The position numbers and the translations under genes are program-made. Positions 25,298 to 33,785 of a DNA stretch of 46,352 nt are shown piece by piece. Each line of letters begins with the position of its first letter. Within the stretch, counting starts at the first letter, position 1. Below the pieces are notes generated by a model that was not told the origin of the DNA, searched no databases, and saw nothing but the letters and a program-made list of their open reading frames with translations. Origin of the DNA: Heyndrickxia sporothermodurans (GTDB taxonomy: Bacteria; Bacillota; Bacilli; Bacillales; Bacillaceae_C); assembly GCF_016785185.1 (NCBI RefSeq), contig NZ_JAEKDY010000016.1, one strand, 5' to 3'.

Positions 25298-25322
25298 GTT
25301 TAAACATCTCCCTTAATGGTAA
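25298..25322 (+). promoter_or_regulatory. Candidate sigma-B promoter of the GlsB-type gene
   Basis: GTTTAA (25298-25303), a 13-nt spacer and TGGTAA (25317-25322) resemble the sigma-B consensus GTTTAA-N12-15-GGGTAT, with one change in the GGG. It lies about 50 nt before the gene, whose family is often under general stress control in Bacillus. Confidence 0.45.
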
Positions 25323-25374
25323 TAGTATAGAACAAGTTAATAAATGAGAATAAACAATTGACAAGGAGGATAAA

Positions 25375-25626
25375 ATGATGAGTTTTATTTTTTATTTAAT
25401 TGTTGGTGGTATTATCGGATGGATAGCAGGATTAATTTTAGGTAAAGATATACCGGGTGGAATTATTGGAAATATTATTGCCGGTATAATCGGTGCTTGG
25501 CTTGGTGGGCTTCTACTAGGAGACTTCGGTCCGACGATTGCTGGTATTGCATTGATTCCGGCATTGATTGGTGCAGTTATCGTCGTTTTCATTGTAAGCT
25601 TAATTTTAAGAAGTATAAGGAAATGA
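25375..25626 (+). CDS. GlsB/YeaQ/YmgE-family stress membrane protein
   Basis: An 83-aa protein made almost entirely of three Gly-rich hydrophobic segments: FYLIVGGIIGWIAGLILG, GIIGNIIAGIIGAWLGGLLLG and IALIPALIGAVIVVFIVSLI. The family is called transglycosylase-associated or GlsB-like and is linked to general stress, but its molecular role is unknown. Two adjacent ATGs (25375, 25378) both fit the strong AAGGAGGAT site. A sigma-B-like promoter lies upstream and a terminator follows. Confidence 0.88.
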   Translation: MMSFIFYLIVGGIIGWIAGLILGKDIPGGIIGNIIAGIIGAWLGGLLLGDFGPTIAGIALIPALIGAVIVVFIVSLILRSIRK

Positions 25627-25665
25627 ATGTAAAATAGGGAGATAATTTCTCCCTATTTTACATTT
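25626..25665. terminator. Bidirectional terminator
   Basis: A stem of at least 15 bp (25627-25641 with 25649-25663, core ATAGGGAG/CTCCCTAT) with a 7-nt loop lies between the convergent GlsB-type and transglycosylase genes. Confidence 0.85.
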
Positions 25666-25678
25666 TCGTTCATGATTG

Positions 25679-26296
25679 CTAATACGCTTTTTTATAAAGG
25701 GTAATATAGTGCATAACATCCTTTACATATTGTTCACTATGGTTGTATGAAAAAATCGCTTTTTTTAATTTTCCATTTGCTGCGCCATTTTGAGATAAAT
25801 AATTTGCCGCACTAAAGATTGCATCTTCGTCATTCCATACGTCCGCTTTTCCATCACCATTAGCATCGACACCATATCCCCCATATTTTTTAATCATTTT
25901 CGGATCTTCCTTTTCGCTTTTCGAAAATTTCCCTTTTCCGTTTCCTTCACAGGATGGATGGCTCCAGCCAACAAACGTGCACGGCATAAATTGCATCGGA
26001 CCTTCTGCACCAACGGGCGAAATCATTGGATTCATTGTTGAAAATCTTGTTTCGACTCTATGGTGTGCAGCAAGTACATACCAAGGGACTCCATATTTCT
26101 TTTCGGCCGCTTTATAAATAGGAATGAATTTTTCGGGAATTAAATAACCGTCAATCTCCAGCTTTTTTGGTTCTTTTATTTCATAATGCACAATACAATA
26201 TAAGGATAGTACTATAATTGGAACAAGTAACAGTATGAATGGTGATTGCCTTTTCACCTTTCTTTTTTTATACTTTTTACCTTTCTTTTGTTTCAT
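25679..26296 (-). CDS. Membrane-anchored lytic transglycosylase-like protein
   Basis: A 205-aa protein with a very basic N-terminus (KQKKGKKYKKRKVKRQ), one membrane segment (about 20-38) and an extracytoplasmic lysozyme-like domain. YVLAAHHRVETRF holds the probable catalytic Glu. GAEGPMQFMPCTFVGW is the GxxGxMQ(F/I)MP motif of lytic transglycosylases, and NYLSQNGA and FSYNHSEQYVKDV are the following conserved parts. DANGDGKADVWNDEDAI looks like a calcium-binding loop within the domain. It is predicted to cut peptidoglycan glycan strands. The ATG at 26296 is 12 nt from AAAGGA; an upstream ATG at 26332 is in frame but has no better site. Confidence 0.8.
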   Translation of the reverse strand: MKQKKGKKYKKRKVKRQSPFILLLVPIIVLSLYCIVHYEIKEPKKLEIDGYLIPEKFIPIYKAAEKKYGVPWYVLAAHHRVETRFSTMNPMISPVGAEGPMQFMPCTFVGWSHPSCEGNGKGKFSKSEKEDPKMIKKYGGYGVDANGDGKADVWNDEDAIFSAANYLSQNGAANGKLKKAIFSYNHSEQYVKDVMHYITLYKKAY

Positions 26297-26404
26297 TAAG
26301 AGAAAATTTCCTTTCAAAAAATAAAATGACATAACTATCTACTATACCAATTATACATAAATATTATTTCCTAATAAAAGAATTGATAGATTATCTTTAG
26401 GATA

Positions 26405-26433
26405 AAACAAAAAACCTACATCTAAATGCAGGT
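26405..26433 (-). terminator. Terminator after the DUF1641 gene
   Basis: ACCTACAT (26414-26421) pairs with ATGCAGGT (26426-26433) with one G-U pair. The minus strand then reads TTTTTTGTTTT. Confidence 0.75.
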
Positions 26434-26446
26434 AGATAAAAAATAT

Positions 26447-26809
26447 TTATAAACTTTTTCCCATTCCTTTTAGAAATGCCAATAAAAAAGTTATTGCCCG
26501 ATTAATGTCCGGGTCTTTCATTAGCTTCATCAATTGAAAAGTATTAAGTTCTTTTCCTGCGTTTAGTGATTCCATACTTGATTCAACACCTTTTTTTATT
26601 CCATTTGTAATCTTTCCAATTTCAGTTGAGTCATTATTGTCATTTTTAGTAAGAATAGCAGTGATCACAGGAAGAATATTTTTTTCTTTTAATACTTTAA
26701 TGATTTCGACAAGATCATAAAGATCTTCTTTGTGATTCAAAAGTTCTTTATCAAAAAGTTCATGAGAATTCCCTCTTACCTTATTATTAATGACTGCTTT
26801 CCCCATCAT
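26447..26809 (-). CDS. DUF1641 family protein
   Basis: A 120-aa helical protein. KDPDINRAITFLLAFLKGMGKSL at the C-terminus and the preceding ELNTFQLMKLMKD are characteristic of DUF1641 (B. subtilis YjgD and YrhD). Those are usually encoded next to formate-dehydrogenase-like genes, which are absent here. No function is assigned. The ribosome site is weak (GGTGAA) and two ATGs are adjacent, so the exact start is uncertain by one codon. Confidence 0.75.
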   Translation of the reverse strand: MMGKAVINNKVRGNSHELFDKELLNHKEDLYDLVEIIKVLKEKNILPVITAILTKNDNNDSTEIGKITNGIKKGVESSMESLNAGKELNTFQLMKLMKDPDINRAITFLLAFLKGMGKSL

Positions 26810-26878
26810 TTCACCATGCTTTCATAAAATTAGTAATTTTATATCTTATGCCGGTGCCTATCACAAAATGTATCTTAC

Positions 26879-27012
26879 TTAAAAATAAAAAGACCTAGGA
26901 TTTTCCCTGGATTTTTTAGTCATCTCATTTTTAGGTACAAATTCAAAAATTTCTTTACTTTCAAATGTATGGCTAAGCGATTCAACCAATCGTAATAATC
27001 AATCCATTTGTT
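26879..27012 (-). pseudogene. Possible C-terminal remnant of a GbsR-type regulator
   Basis: No intact gene is seen in 26810-27201. On the minus strand one frame gives NKWIDYYDWLNR (27012-26977). A second, overlapping frame (26989-26879) gives LVESLSHTFESKEIFEFVP, continues for 17 residues and stops. DYYDWLxRLVESL...EIFEFVP is how GbsR/OpcR-type MarR-like regulators of glycine betaine genes end. The two pieces share the same bases (TTGGTTGAATCGC), as expected after a small deletion. No helix-turn-helix part remains. This is my reading of a short match and is speculative. Confidence 0.4.
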
Positions 27013-27142
27013 TGACTAAGTACAGAAGGTAATTTAATAGGAAACAGGAGGAAAGAGCAGGAATATTAAGAATTCTACTTATAAAGTTCATGCAATTATT
27101 TCTTTACGTACTTTACAAACTGAATATTAAGGAATTTCGCGT

Positions 27143-27182
27143 TTGTTTAGAGGATTGTTTATTCGTTACACTTAATAAGTGT
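27143..27182 (+). promoter_or_regulatory. opuA promoter with overlapping palindrome
   Basis: TTGTTT (27143-27148), an 18-nt spacer and TACACT (27167-27172) form a possible promoter. ACACTTA-A-TAAGTGT (27168-27182) is a perfect 7+7 palindrome that overlaps the -10 and start site. That is a good place for a repressor such as a GbsR/OpcR-type protein. The ribosome site follows 10 nt later. Confidence 0.45.
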
Positions 27183-27201
27183 TAAAAAAAAGGAGGACAA
27201 C

Positions 27202-28455
27202 ATGACTAGTGAAAACCCAAAAATAAAAATTGATGTGAAAAATGTTACAAAAGTTTTCGGTAAACATCCGAAAAAAGCTTTACATTTTTTATCAGAAGGA
27301 AAAACGAAACATGAAATTTTAAAAGCGACTGGTGCAACCGTTGGTGTTAACCAAGCAAACTTCCAAGTTTTTGATGGTGAAATATTTGTCATTATGGGAC
27401 TTTCCGGTAGTGGTAAATCAACCTTAGTTCGTTTATTAAATCGATTGATTGAACCAACTTCGGGAGAAATATTACTCGATAATGAAAATGTAACGCAAAT
27501 GAATAAAGACCAATTACGTGCTATTCGTCGTAAAAAAATAAGTATGGTATTTCAAAAATTTGCTCTCCTCCCTCATCGTACAATTCTCCAAAATACTGAA
27601 TATGGATTAGAGATTCAAGGAGTAGAAAAATCAAAAAGAGAAAAAACGGCAATGGAATCCCTTAAGCTGGTCGGATTAGAAGGCTATGAAAATCAATACC
27701 CCGATCAATTGAGTGGTGGAATGCAGCAGCGTGTAGGTCTTGCAAGAGCATTGGCGAATAATCCAGATATTTTATTAATGGATGAAGCGTTTAGTGCATT
27801 AGATCCGCTAATTAGAAAAGATATGCAAGATGAATTACTTGAACTGCATAATACTGTTGGAAAAACGATTGTATTTATTACACACGATTTAGATGAAGCC
27901 CTTCGAATCGGTGATCGTATTGCATTAATGAAGGATGGCTCTATTGTACAAATAGGAACACCCGAAGAAATTTTAATGAATCCTTCGAATGAATATGTCG
28001 AACGCTTCGTTGAAGATGTAGATTTTTCCAAAGTGTTAACAGCTGGACACATTATGAAACGTGCAGAAACCGTACAAGTTGAAAAAGGACCAAGAGTCGC
28101 CTTAACACTTATGAAAAATCTAGGAATCTCTTCGATCTATGTAGTTGATAAACAAAATCGACTACTAGGCGCTGTTACCGCTCAAATAGCTCGAGAAGCT
28201 GTTGAAATGGGTAAAACCTTGCACGAAGTTCTTCAACGTAATATTACCACTGTTCAGGAAGAAACTTTATTAATGGATATGTTCGAAATGGTTTCAACAG
28301 CACAGATACCTATTGCGGTAGTAGATGAAAAAGAACGAATGAAAGGGATTGTTATAAAAGGTGCCTTAATCGGTGCACTTGCTGGAAATGACACATACAT
28401 TCATTCATCTGAAACATATGAAACAATTGATCCTTCTTTAAGGGAGGTGAATTAA
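27202..28455 (+). CDS. opuAA: Glycine betaine ABC transporter, ATP-binding protein
   Basis: The 417-aa ATPase of the OpuA osmoprotectant importer. Walker A is GLSGSGKST (about 66-74), the Q-loop is in VFQKFALLPHRT, the signature LSGGMQQRVGLARAL, Walker B ILLMDEAFSALDP and the switch His in FITHDLDEAL. The C-terminal part (about 270-400) holds two CBS-type segments, seen in OpuA as sensors of ionic strength. The ribosome site AAGGAGG is 5 nt before the ATG. It is the first of three tightly packed genes (opuAA-AB-AC). Confidence 0.95.
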   Translation: MTSENPKIKIDVKNVTKVFGKHPKKALHFLSEGKTKHEILKATGATVGVNQANFQVFDGEIFVIMGLSGSGKSTLVRLLNRLIEPTSGEILLDNENVTQMNKDQLRAIRRKKISMVFQKFALLPHRTILQNTEYGLEIQGVEKSKREKTAMESLKLVGLEGYENQYPDQLSGGMQQRVGLARALANNPDILLMDEAFSALDPLIRKDMQDELLELHNTVGKTIVFITHDLDEALRIGDRIALMKDGSIVQIGTPEEILMNPSNEYVERFVEDVDFSKVLTAGHIMKRAETVQVEKGPRVALTLMKNLGISSIYVVDKQNRLLGAVTAQIAREAVEMGKTLHEVLQRNITTVQEETLLMDMFEMVSTAQIPIAVVDEKERMKGIVIKGALIGALAGNDTYIHSSETYETIDPSLREVN

Positions 28456-29304
28456 ATGAATAATTTGATTCCAAAAATCCCTTTAGCAAGCTGGATTGAT
28501 CAGTTTGTAGATTGGTTAACTTCAAAATTTGGTGGTATTTTTGATGGTCTAGCAACCGGATTAGAAAATATTGTGAACGGAATTGTTACTGGACTTGGTT
28601 TCATCCCCCCTATCCTACTCGCAATTTTAATTAGTTTACTTGCCTGGTGGTTAACCAAAAAAAGCATTGCCTTATTTTCTTTAATCGGTTTTCTGCTTAT
28701 AGATTATTTAGGCTATTGGAATGCAATGCTTGATACGCTAGCACTTGTTTTAACATCGGTAATTATCTCAGTAGTAGTTGGAATTCCAATTGGAATATGG
28801 GCTTCCCAAAAAGATACAGTTCGGAAAGTAGTTACTCCTATCCTTGACTTTATGCAAACTATGCCGGCATTCGTATATCTACTTCCAGCTATTTTCTTTT
28901 TTAATATTGGTGTCGTACCTGGGGTCGTTGCATCGGTGATTTTTGCAATGCCGCCAACTATTCGTTTAACAATATTAGGAATTAAACAGGTGCCTGAAGA
29001 CATCATTGAAGCAACCGAAAGTTTTGGCTCCACTACCAGTCAAAAATTGTTAAAAGTGCAACTACCTCTTGCTACACCTACAATAATGGCGGGAATAAAT
29101 CAAAGTATTATGCTTGCTCTATCTATGGTGGTTATCGCATCTATGGTCGGAGCACCGGGATTAGGTGAACAAGTTTATCGAGCTGTTACTCAATTAAAAA
29201 CAGGCGTTGGTGTTGAGGCTGGATTGGCCATCGTTATCGTAGCAATTGTATTAGATAGAATTACACAAAATGTGGGCAAGAAGAATCAGAGGGGGAATTT
29301 GTAA
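28456..29304 (+). CDS. opuAB: Glycine betaine ABC transporter, permease
   Basis: A 282-aa permease with about six to seven membrane segments. FMQTMPAFVYLLPAIFFF is the typical Opu/ProW substrate-side region, and EATESFGSTTSQKLLKVQLPLATPTIMAGINQ (about 190-220, in parts) is the EAA loop that contacts the ATPase. The start codon follows the opuAA stop directly. Its ribosome site AAGGGAGGTG lies inside the end of opuAA, so translation is coupled. Confidence 0.95.
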   Translation: MNNLIPKIPLASWIDQFVDWLTSKFGGIFDGLATGLENIVNGIVTGLGFIPPILLAILISLLAWWLTKKSIALFSLIGFLLIDYLGYWNAMLDTLALVLTSVIISVVVGIPIGIWASQKDTVRKVVTPILDFMQTMPAFVYLLPAIFFFNIGVVPGVVASVIFAMPPTIRLTILGIKQVPEDIIEATESFGSTTSQKLLKVQLPLATPTIMAGINQSIMLALSMVVIASMVGAPGLGEQVYRAVTQLKTGVGVEAGLAIVIVAIVLDRITQNVGKKNQRGNL

Positions 29305-30188
29305 TGTGGAAGAAGATTATAGGAATTGGCGCTGTAGCCGCTTTAACAATTGGGCTAACGGCTTGCGGCAGTGATAAAGCAAACTCCGATAAGGATGGTT
29401 CTGTCGGTGATAGCGTTCATTATAAAATTACAGGTATAGATCCCGGAGCGGGAATTATGACAGCAACAGAAAATGCAATAAAGGATTACAAACTTGATGA
29501 TTGGCAATTAGTGACTGGTTCAAGTGCAGCCATGACTGCCGCATTAAAAAAAGCATATGATAAAAAAGAACCAATCATCATTACAGGTTGGAATCCTCAC
29601 TGGATGTTTGCAAAATATGATCTGAAATATCTTAAGGATCCGAAAGGTGTATATGGAGAAGCGGAAGAAATCCACACAATTGCACGAAAAGGATTAAAGG
29701 ATGATCATCCAACAGCATATAAAGTACTAAGTCAATTTAAATGGTCTGAAGATGATATGGGTGCAGTTATGCTAGATATTCAAGAAGGAACAAAGCCTGA
29801 AGAAGCTGCAGAAAAATGGGTAAAAAATAACAATGAAAAAGTTGCGGAATGGACAAAAGGCGCTGAAAAAGTAAATGGTGAAAACATTAAACTCGCATAT
29901 GTTGCGTGGGATAGTGAAATTGCCAGTACAAATGTGATAGGAAAAGTACTAGAAGATTTAGGCTATAAAGTCACGCTTACACAAGTAGAGGCTGGACCTA
30001 TGTGGACTGCTATCGCTGACGGTAGTGCAGATGCATCACTTGCAGCATGGTTACCATTAACTCACAAAACATACGCGGAAAAATTCAAGGGAAAATATGA
30101 AGATATCGGAACAAGTATGACTGGTGTGAAAATTGGTTTAACCATTCCAAAATATATGGATATTGATTCGATTGAAGATTTAAAATAA
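29304..30188 (+). CDS. opuAC: Glycine betaine-binding lipoprotein
   Basis: A 294-aa extracellular binding lipoprotein. The signal peptide ends in the lipobox LTACG with Cys21 as the lipid anchor. The mature part is a type II binding fold with the Trp residues expected to form the betaine cage (for example VTGW/ITGWNPHWMF, MWTAIADG and LAAWLPLTH). The ATG overlaps the opuAB stop (TAATG). It is the last gene of the operon, and a strong terminator follows. Confidence 0.95.
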   Translation: MWKKIIGIGAVAALTIGLTACGSDKANSDKDGSVGDSVHYKITGIDPGAGIMTATENAIKDYKLDDWQLVTGSSAAMTAALKKAYDKKEPIIITGWNPHWMFAKYDLKYLKDPKGVYGEAEEIHTIARKGLKDDHPTAYKVLSQFKWSEDDMGAVMLDIQEGTKPEEAAEKWVKNNNEKVAEWTKGAEKVNGENIKLAYVAWDSEIASTNVIGKVLEDLGYKVTLTQVEAGPMWTAIADGSADASLAAWLPLTHKTYAEKFKGKYEDIGTSMTGVKIGLTIPKYMDIDSIEDLK

Positions 30189-30216
30189 AACAGCCTTGGG
30201 GCTGTTTTATTTTTTG
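30184..30216 (+). terminator. Terminator of the opuA operon
   Basis: AAAACAGCC (30187-30195) pairs with GGCTGTTTT (30200-30208) over a 4-nt loop, followed by ATTTTTT. Confidence 0.88.
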
Positions 30217-30263
30217 TTGAATTTGTTTTTATGGGAATACTACTACGCAAAGGAGGGAAAATC

Positions 30264-30539
30264 ATGTCCAGAAGAAGGAAATCGCTCGTTCCGGGGGCTA
30301 GAAGTGCGTTAGACGACTTTAAGGGAAAAGTCATGGCTGAAAAAGGTTACAAAGTAGATCCGACCAAACCAAATAATGTGAAATATGAAGTAGCTAAAGA
30401 ACAAGGTGTGCCACTTAAAGAAGGTTATAACGGTCAGTTAACGTCAGAGCAGGCTGGAAAAGTCGGTGGACCAATTGGTGGCAACATGGTTAAAGAAATG
30501 ATTCGTATGGCGCAAGAGCAGCTTAGCCAAAAAAAATAA
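30264..30539 (+). CDS. Alpha/beta-type small acid-soluble spore protein
   Basis: A 91-aa DNA-protecting spore protein. The C-terminal NGQLTSEQAGKVGGPIGGNMV then KEMI matches the second conserved DNA-binding block of alpha/beta SASPs. KYEVAKEQGV corresponds to the germination-protease site (usually YEIASEFGV). An Arg/Lys-rich N-terminus (MSRRRKSLVPGARSALDDFK) and a long middle segment set it apart from the major SASPs, so it is a minor variant. The start at 30264 follows AAAGGAGGGAAAATC. Expected to be forespore-expressed. Confidence 0.85.
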   Translation: MSRRRKSLVPGARSALDDFKGKVMAEKGYKVDPTKPNNVKYEVAKEQGVPLKEGYNGQLTSEQAGKVGGPIGGNMVKEMIRMAQEQLSQKK

Positions 30540-30567
30540 TGCCGAGTTAGCTTGGCATTATTTTTTT
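30531..30567 (+). terminator. Terminator after the SASP gene
   Basis: AATAATGCCGAG (30535-30546) pairs with CTTGGCATTATT (30551-30562, one G-U) over TTAG, followed by T5. It overlaps the stop codon. Confidence 0.85.
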
Positions 30568-30585
30568 CACTATCGATCATTACCA

Positions 30586-31209
30586 CTATGTACTTGGTAA
30601 CGAAAGATAGTGAAAAAGCTGTGTTTTTGTAAAATGATCGCTAATTCCAGGTTGTTTCAAAAAATAGGACACAACCTCTTCAATACTTAACCCAATTTCA
30701 AATAAACCTTTTGAAATTGTTATTAAATATGTAGAGGGTGGTAAATTAAATGATTGGTCCTTGAATGCTTCGTTACTCGTAAAGGTAAACATCGGTGAAC
30801 CATCTTTAAATCCTAGAAACATAATTCTCCCGTACCAACCGTCATTAATACGAGTGAATTTATTTGCAATCACTTCCAATAAGTCTATTGTTATTTGCTC
30901 CATATTATTTTCTTGGGCAACTACATCACAAAATTGAGAGTCTGTAATTAAATACATTCGTCCATAAGTGTTATACAGTCCATTTGGTTCGTGATCAATA
31001 AATGCCACCCCACCTTTTCCCCACTTACTTCGTTCTTTTGCAAAGTAAAGTTGATATGGAATTTCTATACTCTCTACTCTTCTTGGAGGAGATTGATCAT
31101 TACATCCTTTTTCTTTTTTATTCGAACCTTCAGGCTTCTCCCCTTTTATATAACACATAAAACGTTCATATTTAATATTTGAACCATAGCTGACATACCA
31201 AACATTCAT
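30586..31209 (-). CDS. Gamma-glutamylcyclotransferase-like fold protein
   Basis: A 207-aa protein that starts MNVWYVSYGSNIKYERFMCY. The YGSN motif near the N-terminus is the nucleotide- or substrate-binding turn of the GGCT (gamma-glutamylcyclotransferase)-like fold. YFAKERSKWGKGGVAFIDHE fits bacterial members of unknown function. The catalytic activity is not proven. AGAGGTGATTG precedes the ATG. Its neighbours give no functional hint; it may have replaced part of the yjiH-like gene whose 5' end is still present at 31279-31440. Confidence 0.65.
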   Translation of the reverse strand: MNVWYVSYGSNIKYERFMCYIKGEKPEGSNKKEKGCNDQSPPRRVESIEIPYQLYFAKERSKWGKGGVAFIDHEPNGLYNTYGRMYLITDSQFCDVVAQENNMEQITIDLLEVIANKFTRINDGWYGRIMFLGFKDGSPMFTFTSNEAFKDQSFNLPPSTYLITISKGLFEIGLSIEEVVSYFLKQPGISDHFTKTQLFHYLSLPST

Positions 31210-31278
31210 GATTCAATCACCTCTTGATTTTGCAATAAGATACTTTACAAGTATTCTATAAAGCGTAAAAAAACCCTT

Positions 31279-31440
31279 TTAGTCCATGACATTGTGGATA
31301 AAAATTTTTTTAATTGAAATTGGAATAAAAAACATAAAGATACCAATTGCACTGAATACGACAAACTTGAGAATATTATTTCCATTTGTCAATGGTTTTG
31401 TGTGAAGCTGACTATCTAATTGTGGGTTTGGATTTGCCAT
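31279..31440 (-). pseudogene. 5' fragment of a yjiH-like membrane protein gene
   Basis: This is a 53-codon frame with a good ribosome site (AAAGGGGGA) and ATG. The product contains NNILKFVVFSAIGIFMFFIP then ISIKKIFIHNVMD and a stop. The K-F-x-x-F-S-x-IGIFMFFIPI sequence is how YjiH-family (nucleoside-recognition/GATE-type) membrane proteins of about 450 aa begin. The rest of the gene is missing. It lies right after hutG on the same strand. I call it a truncated remnant; a genuine short membrane protein is possible. Confidence 0.5.
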
Positions 31441-31466
31441 CCCTATTTCCCCCTTTGTTTAAACTC

Positions 31467-31491
31467 AGGCTTCTCTCTATGAGAGAAGCCT
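31467..31491 (-). terminator. Hairpin after hutG
   Basis: An 11-bp perfect stem (31467-31477 with 31481-31491) with a 3-nt loop follows the hutG stop. The minus-strand sequence after it has no good U-run, so termination may be partial, allowing read-through into the yjiH-like fragment. Confidence 0.55.
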
Positions 31492-31500
31492 TTAGAACTC

Positions 31501-32502
31501 TTACTTCTTTCTTTTATAAAAGCCTGATAAAAATGAAAGAAACACATGTGTTCCCGCTTTGACAGTGGGCTGAACAGTACCATCACGTGTCGGATCAAGG
31601 CAAACGATGTCCATTGCCCCAACCTTTGGATGAAGCCCGGCTGCAAAGACTGCTTCAAATAATTCATCCGTTCTCATGCCACCAGGTGTTGAAGCCGGAA
31701 CTCCAGGTGCATAGGCAATATCTAATACATCCATATCTACTGTTAAATATATTCGGTCAACTTTTTTTGCTAATACTTGAAGTGCTTCTTCTACGGTCTC
31801 CCGTATACCATTTCTTCTCGCTTTAGTTAAGGTAATATAATTCACACCATATTCTTTGGCATATTCTACTAATGACGGAGCGTTGAAAAATCCATGCAAA
31901 CCAATGTTATAAACATTTTCCCCTTTGATTGTTCCACTCTCTATCAAATTTCGGATAGGTGTACCATTTGTCGGTCCGTGATCCTTTAAATCACGAAGAT
32001 CAAAATGCGTATCCAATTGGAGTATCCCTATCTCTTCATTTGGATACGTTTCTTTCAAGCCTTTAACAAGCATGGCTGTGATCGAATGGTCCCCACCAAT
32101 TGTTACTGGGAAAGAATGCGCGAGTTCCTTCGTCACACCATGAAAAGCATCTTTAATATATTGGTGGCTTAATAGAATGTCAGTATAATGCATTTGCACA
32201 TCACCAATATCGATGACTTTTAAATCACGTAAATCCAATTCTTCATCTAAATTATAAGTGTTAAAACCTTTCCATGATCGCCTAAACCACTCAGGAAATT
32301 CAGATGCTCCTGAAGCACTAATAGATGACCGTGAAAGTGGAACACCCATTAATACGATATCCCAATCATTTTGTTTCTCATCTTTATCTAAATGATGAAT
32401 AGATTGAATCCATTCATTGACTTTAACATCCTTACCAGGAGTTGTTTTCTTCCAGGAAAAAGATGGACTATCTATTGGTAACTGGTTGATAATTTTCAGC
32501 AT
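31501..32502 (-). CDS. hutG: Formimidoylglutamase
   Basis: A 333-aa enzyme of the arginase/ureohydrolase family that hydrolyses formimidoyl-glutamate to glutamate and formamide, the last step of this histidine pathway. The manganese ligands lie in GGDHS (about 138-142), QLDTHFDLRD (about 163-172) and TVDMDVLD (about 252-259). The ATG lies within the end of hutI (7-nt overlap) and has only a weak own ribosome site, so it depends on translational coupling. It is the third gene of hutU-hutI-hutG. Confidence 0.93.
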   Translation of the reverse strand: MLKIINQLPIDSPSFSWKKTTPGKDVKVNEWIQSIHHLDKDEKQNDWDIVLMGVPLSRSSISASGASEFPEWFRRSWKGFNTYNLDEELDLRDLKVIDIGDVQMHYTDILLSHQYIKDAFHGVTKELAHSFPVTIGGDHSITAMLVKGLKETYPNEEIGILQLDTHFDLRDLKDHGPTNGTPIRNLIESGTIKGENVYNIGLHGFFNAPSLVEYAKEYGVNYITLTKARRNGIRETVEEALQVLAKKVDRIYLTVDMDVLDIAYAPGVPASTPGGMRTDELFEAVFAAGLHPKVGAMDIVCLDPTRDGTVQPTVKAGTHVFLSFLSGFYKRKK

Positions 32503-33773
32503 AATTGACCACTCTCAACTACAATTTTTCCATTTTTGATAACCATATCCGTATGGTTCATTCCATAATGATACTGAAGCTGCATATAATTTGGCACATT
32601 CATCATAACGATATCAGCTTTTTTACCAACTTCAATGCTGCCTATTTCTTTACTGCGATTAATCGCATGTGCCGCATTTATAGTACAAGCTGTGATTGCT
32701 TCGGCCGGTGTCATACCCATTTTCATACATGCTAGATTCATAATAAATGGAAGTGAGGTTGTCGGTGATGAGCCAGGATTACAATCCGTAGAAAGTGCAA
32801 CTGGTACTCCTTCATCTATCATCTTTCTTCCTCTTGCTGATTCCGCCATTAAAAAGAATGCTGTCCCAGGTAAAAGTACCCCAATTACCTCTTTTTCAGC
32901 CATCTTTTTTATTCCATTATCTGACGCTCTTAATAAATGCTCGGCAGAAATGGCCCCAACTTCAGCTGCTAACTCAGCTCCCTCATATGGTTCAATTTCG
33001 TCTGCATGTATTTTAGGAATAAGACCATATGTTTTACCCGCTTCAAGAATTTTGCGACTTTGTTCAGGTGTAAAAACTCCTCTTTCACAAAAGACATCAT
33101 TAAATTCAGCTAAATTTTCTTTTGCCACTTGAGGAAGCATTTCTTCGATTACGATTCTTACAAATTCATCTGGATTTTCTTTATAATTTGCAGGTACAGC
33201 ATGGGCACCCATAAATGTCCGGACAACATCAATTACATGTTCTTCATTTAGTTGCTTTGCTACTTCTAGTTGTTTTTTTTCCGTATCCCAATCTAAACCA
33301 TAGCCACTTTTTGCTTCAACGGTCGTTACTCCATGTTTTAAAAATGAATCTAGTCTTGCTTTGCTTTCTGAAAGCAGTTCTTCATAGGAAGCTGCACGCG
33401 TCCTTGTCGTCGTAGCGTGAATTCCACCGCCATTATTCATGATTTCCATATAGGTCGCACCATTTAATCGCATATTAAACTCATTTTCACGACTTCCTGC
33501 ATAGACAAGATGTGTATGGGGATCAATCAAACCTGGTAATACGATTTTTCCAGTCGCATTTACAATAATTGATTCATTCAAACGATCGCTATATTTGCTT
33601 TGTATTTCTTCAGTTGTTCCAACAGCGATAATCTGTCCATTCTCTATCCAAAGTCCGCCATCTTTGACAATACGAAGATTATTCATCTCTTCTCTTTTAA
33701 ATGGTTTATCCGATCCACCAGCTACTGTAATTAATTCATTTGCATGTTTAATAAAAATTGGTTTATCTGACAA
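32496..33773 (-). CDS. hutI: Imidazolonepropionase
   Basis: A 425-aa amidohydrolase that opens 4-imidazolone-5-propionate to formimidoyl-glutamate. LPGLIDPHTHLVYAGSRENEF (in part) carries the metal-binding HxH. KIHADE, SAEHL and STDCNPGSSPT hold the further metal and substrate residues. The start is TTG at 33773 with AAGGAGGGACTAAA upstream. The gene begins 12 nt after hutU and overlaps hutG. Confidence 0.95.
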   Translation of the reverse strand: MSDKPIFIKHANELITVAGGSDKPFKREEMNNLRIVKDGGLWIENGQIIAVGTTEEIQSKYSDRLNESIIVNATGKIVLPGLIDPHTHLVYAGSRENEFNMRLNGATYMEIMNNGGGIHATTTRTRAASYEELLSESKARLDSFLKHGVTTVEAKSGYGLDWDTEKKQLEVAKQLNEEHVIDVVRTFMGAHAVPANYKENPDEFVRIVIEEMLPQVAKENLAEFNDVFCERGVFTPEQSRKILEAGKTYGLIPKIHADEIEPYEGAELAAEVGAISAEHLLRASDNGIKKMAEKEVIGVLLPGTAFFLMAESARGRKMIDEGVPVALSTDCNPGSSPTTSLPFIMNLACMKMGMTPAEAITACTINAAHAINRSKEIGSIEVGKKADIVMMNVPNYMQLQYHYGMNHTDMVIKNGKIVVESGQLC

Positions 33774-33785
33774 TTTAGTCCCTCC

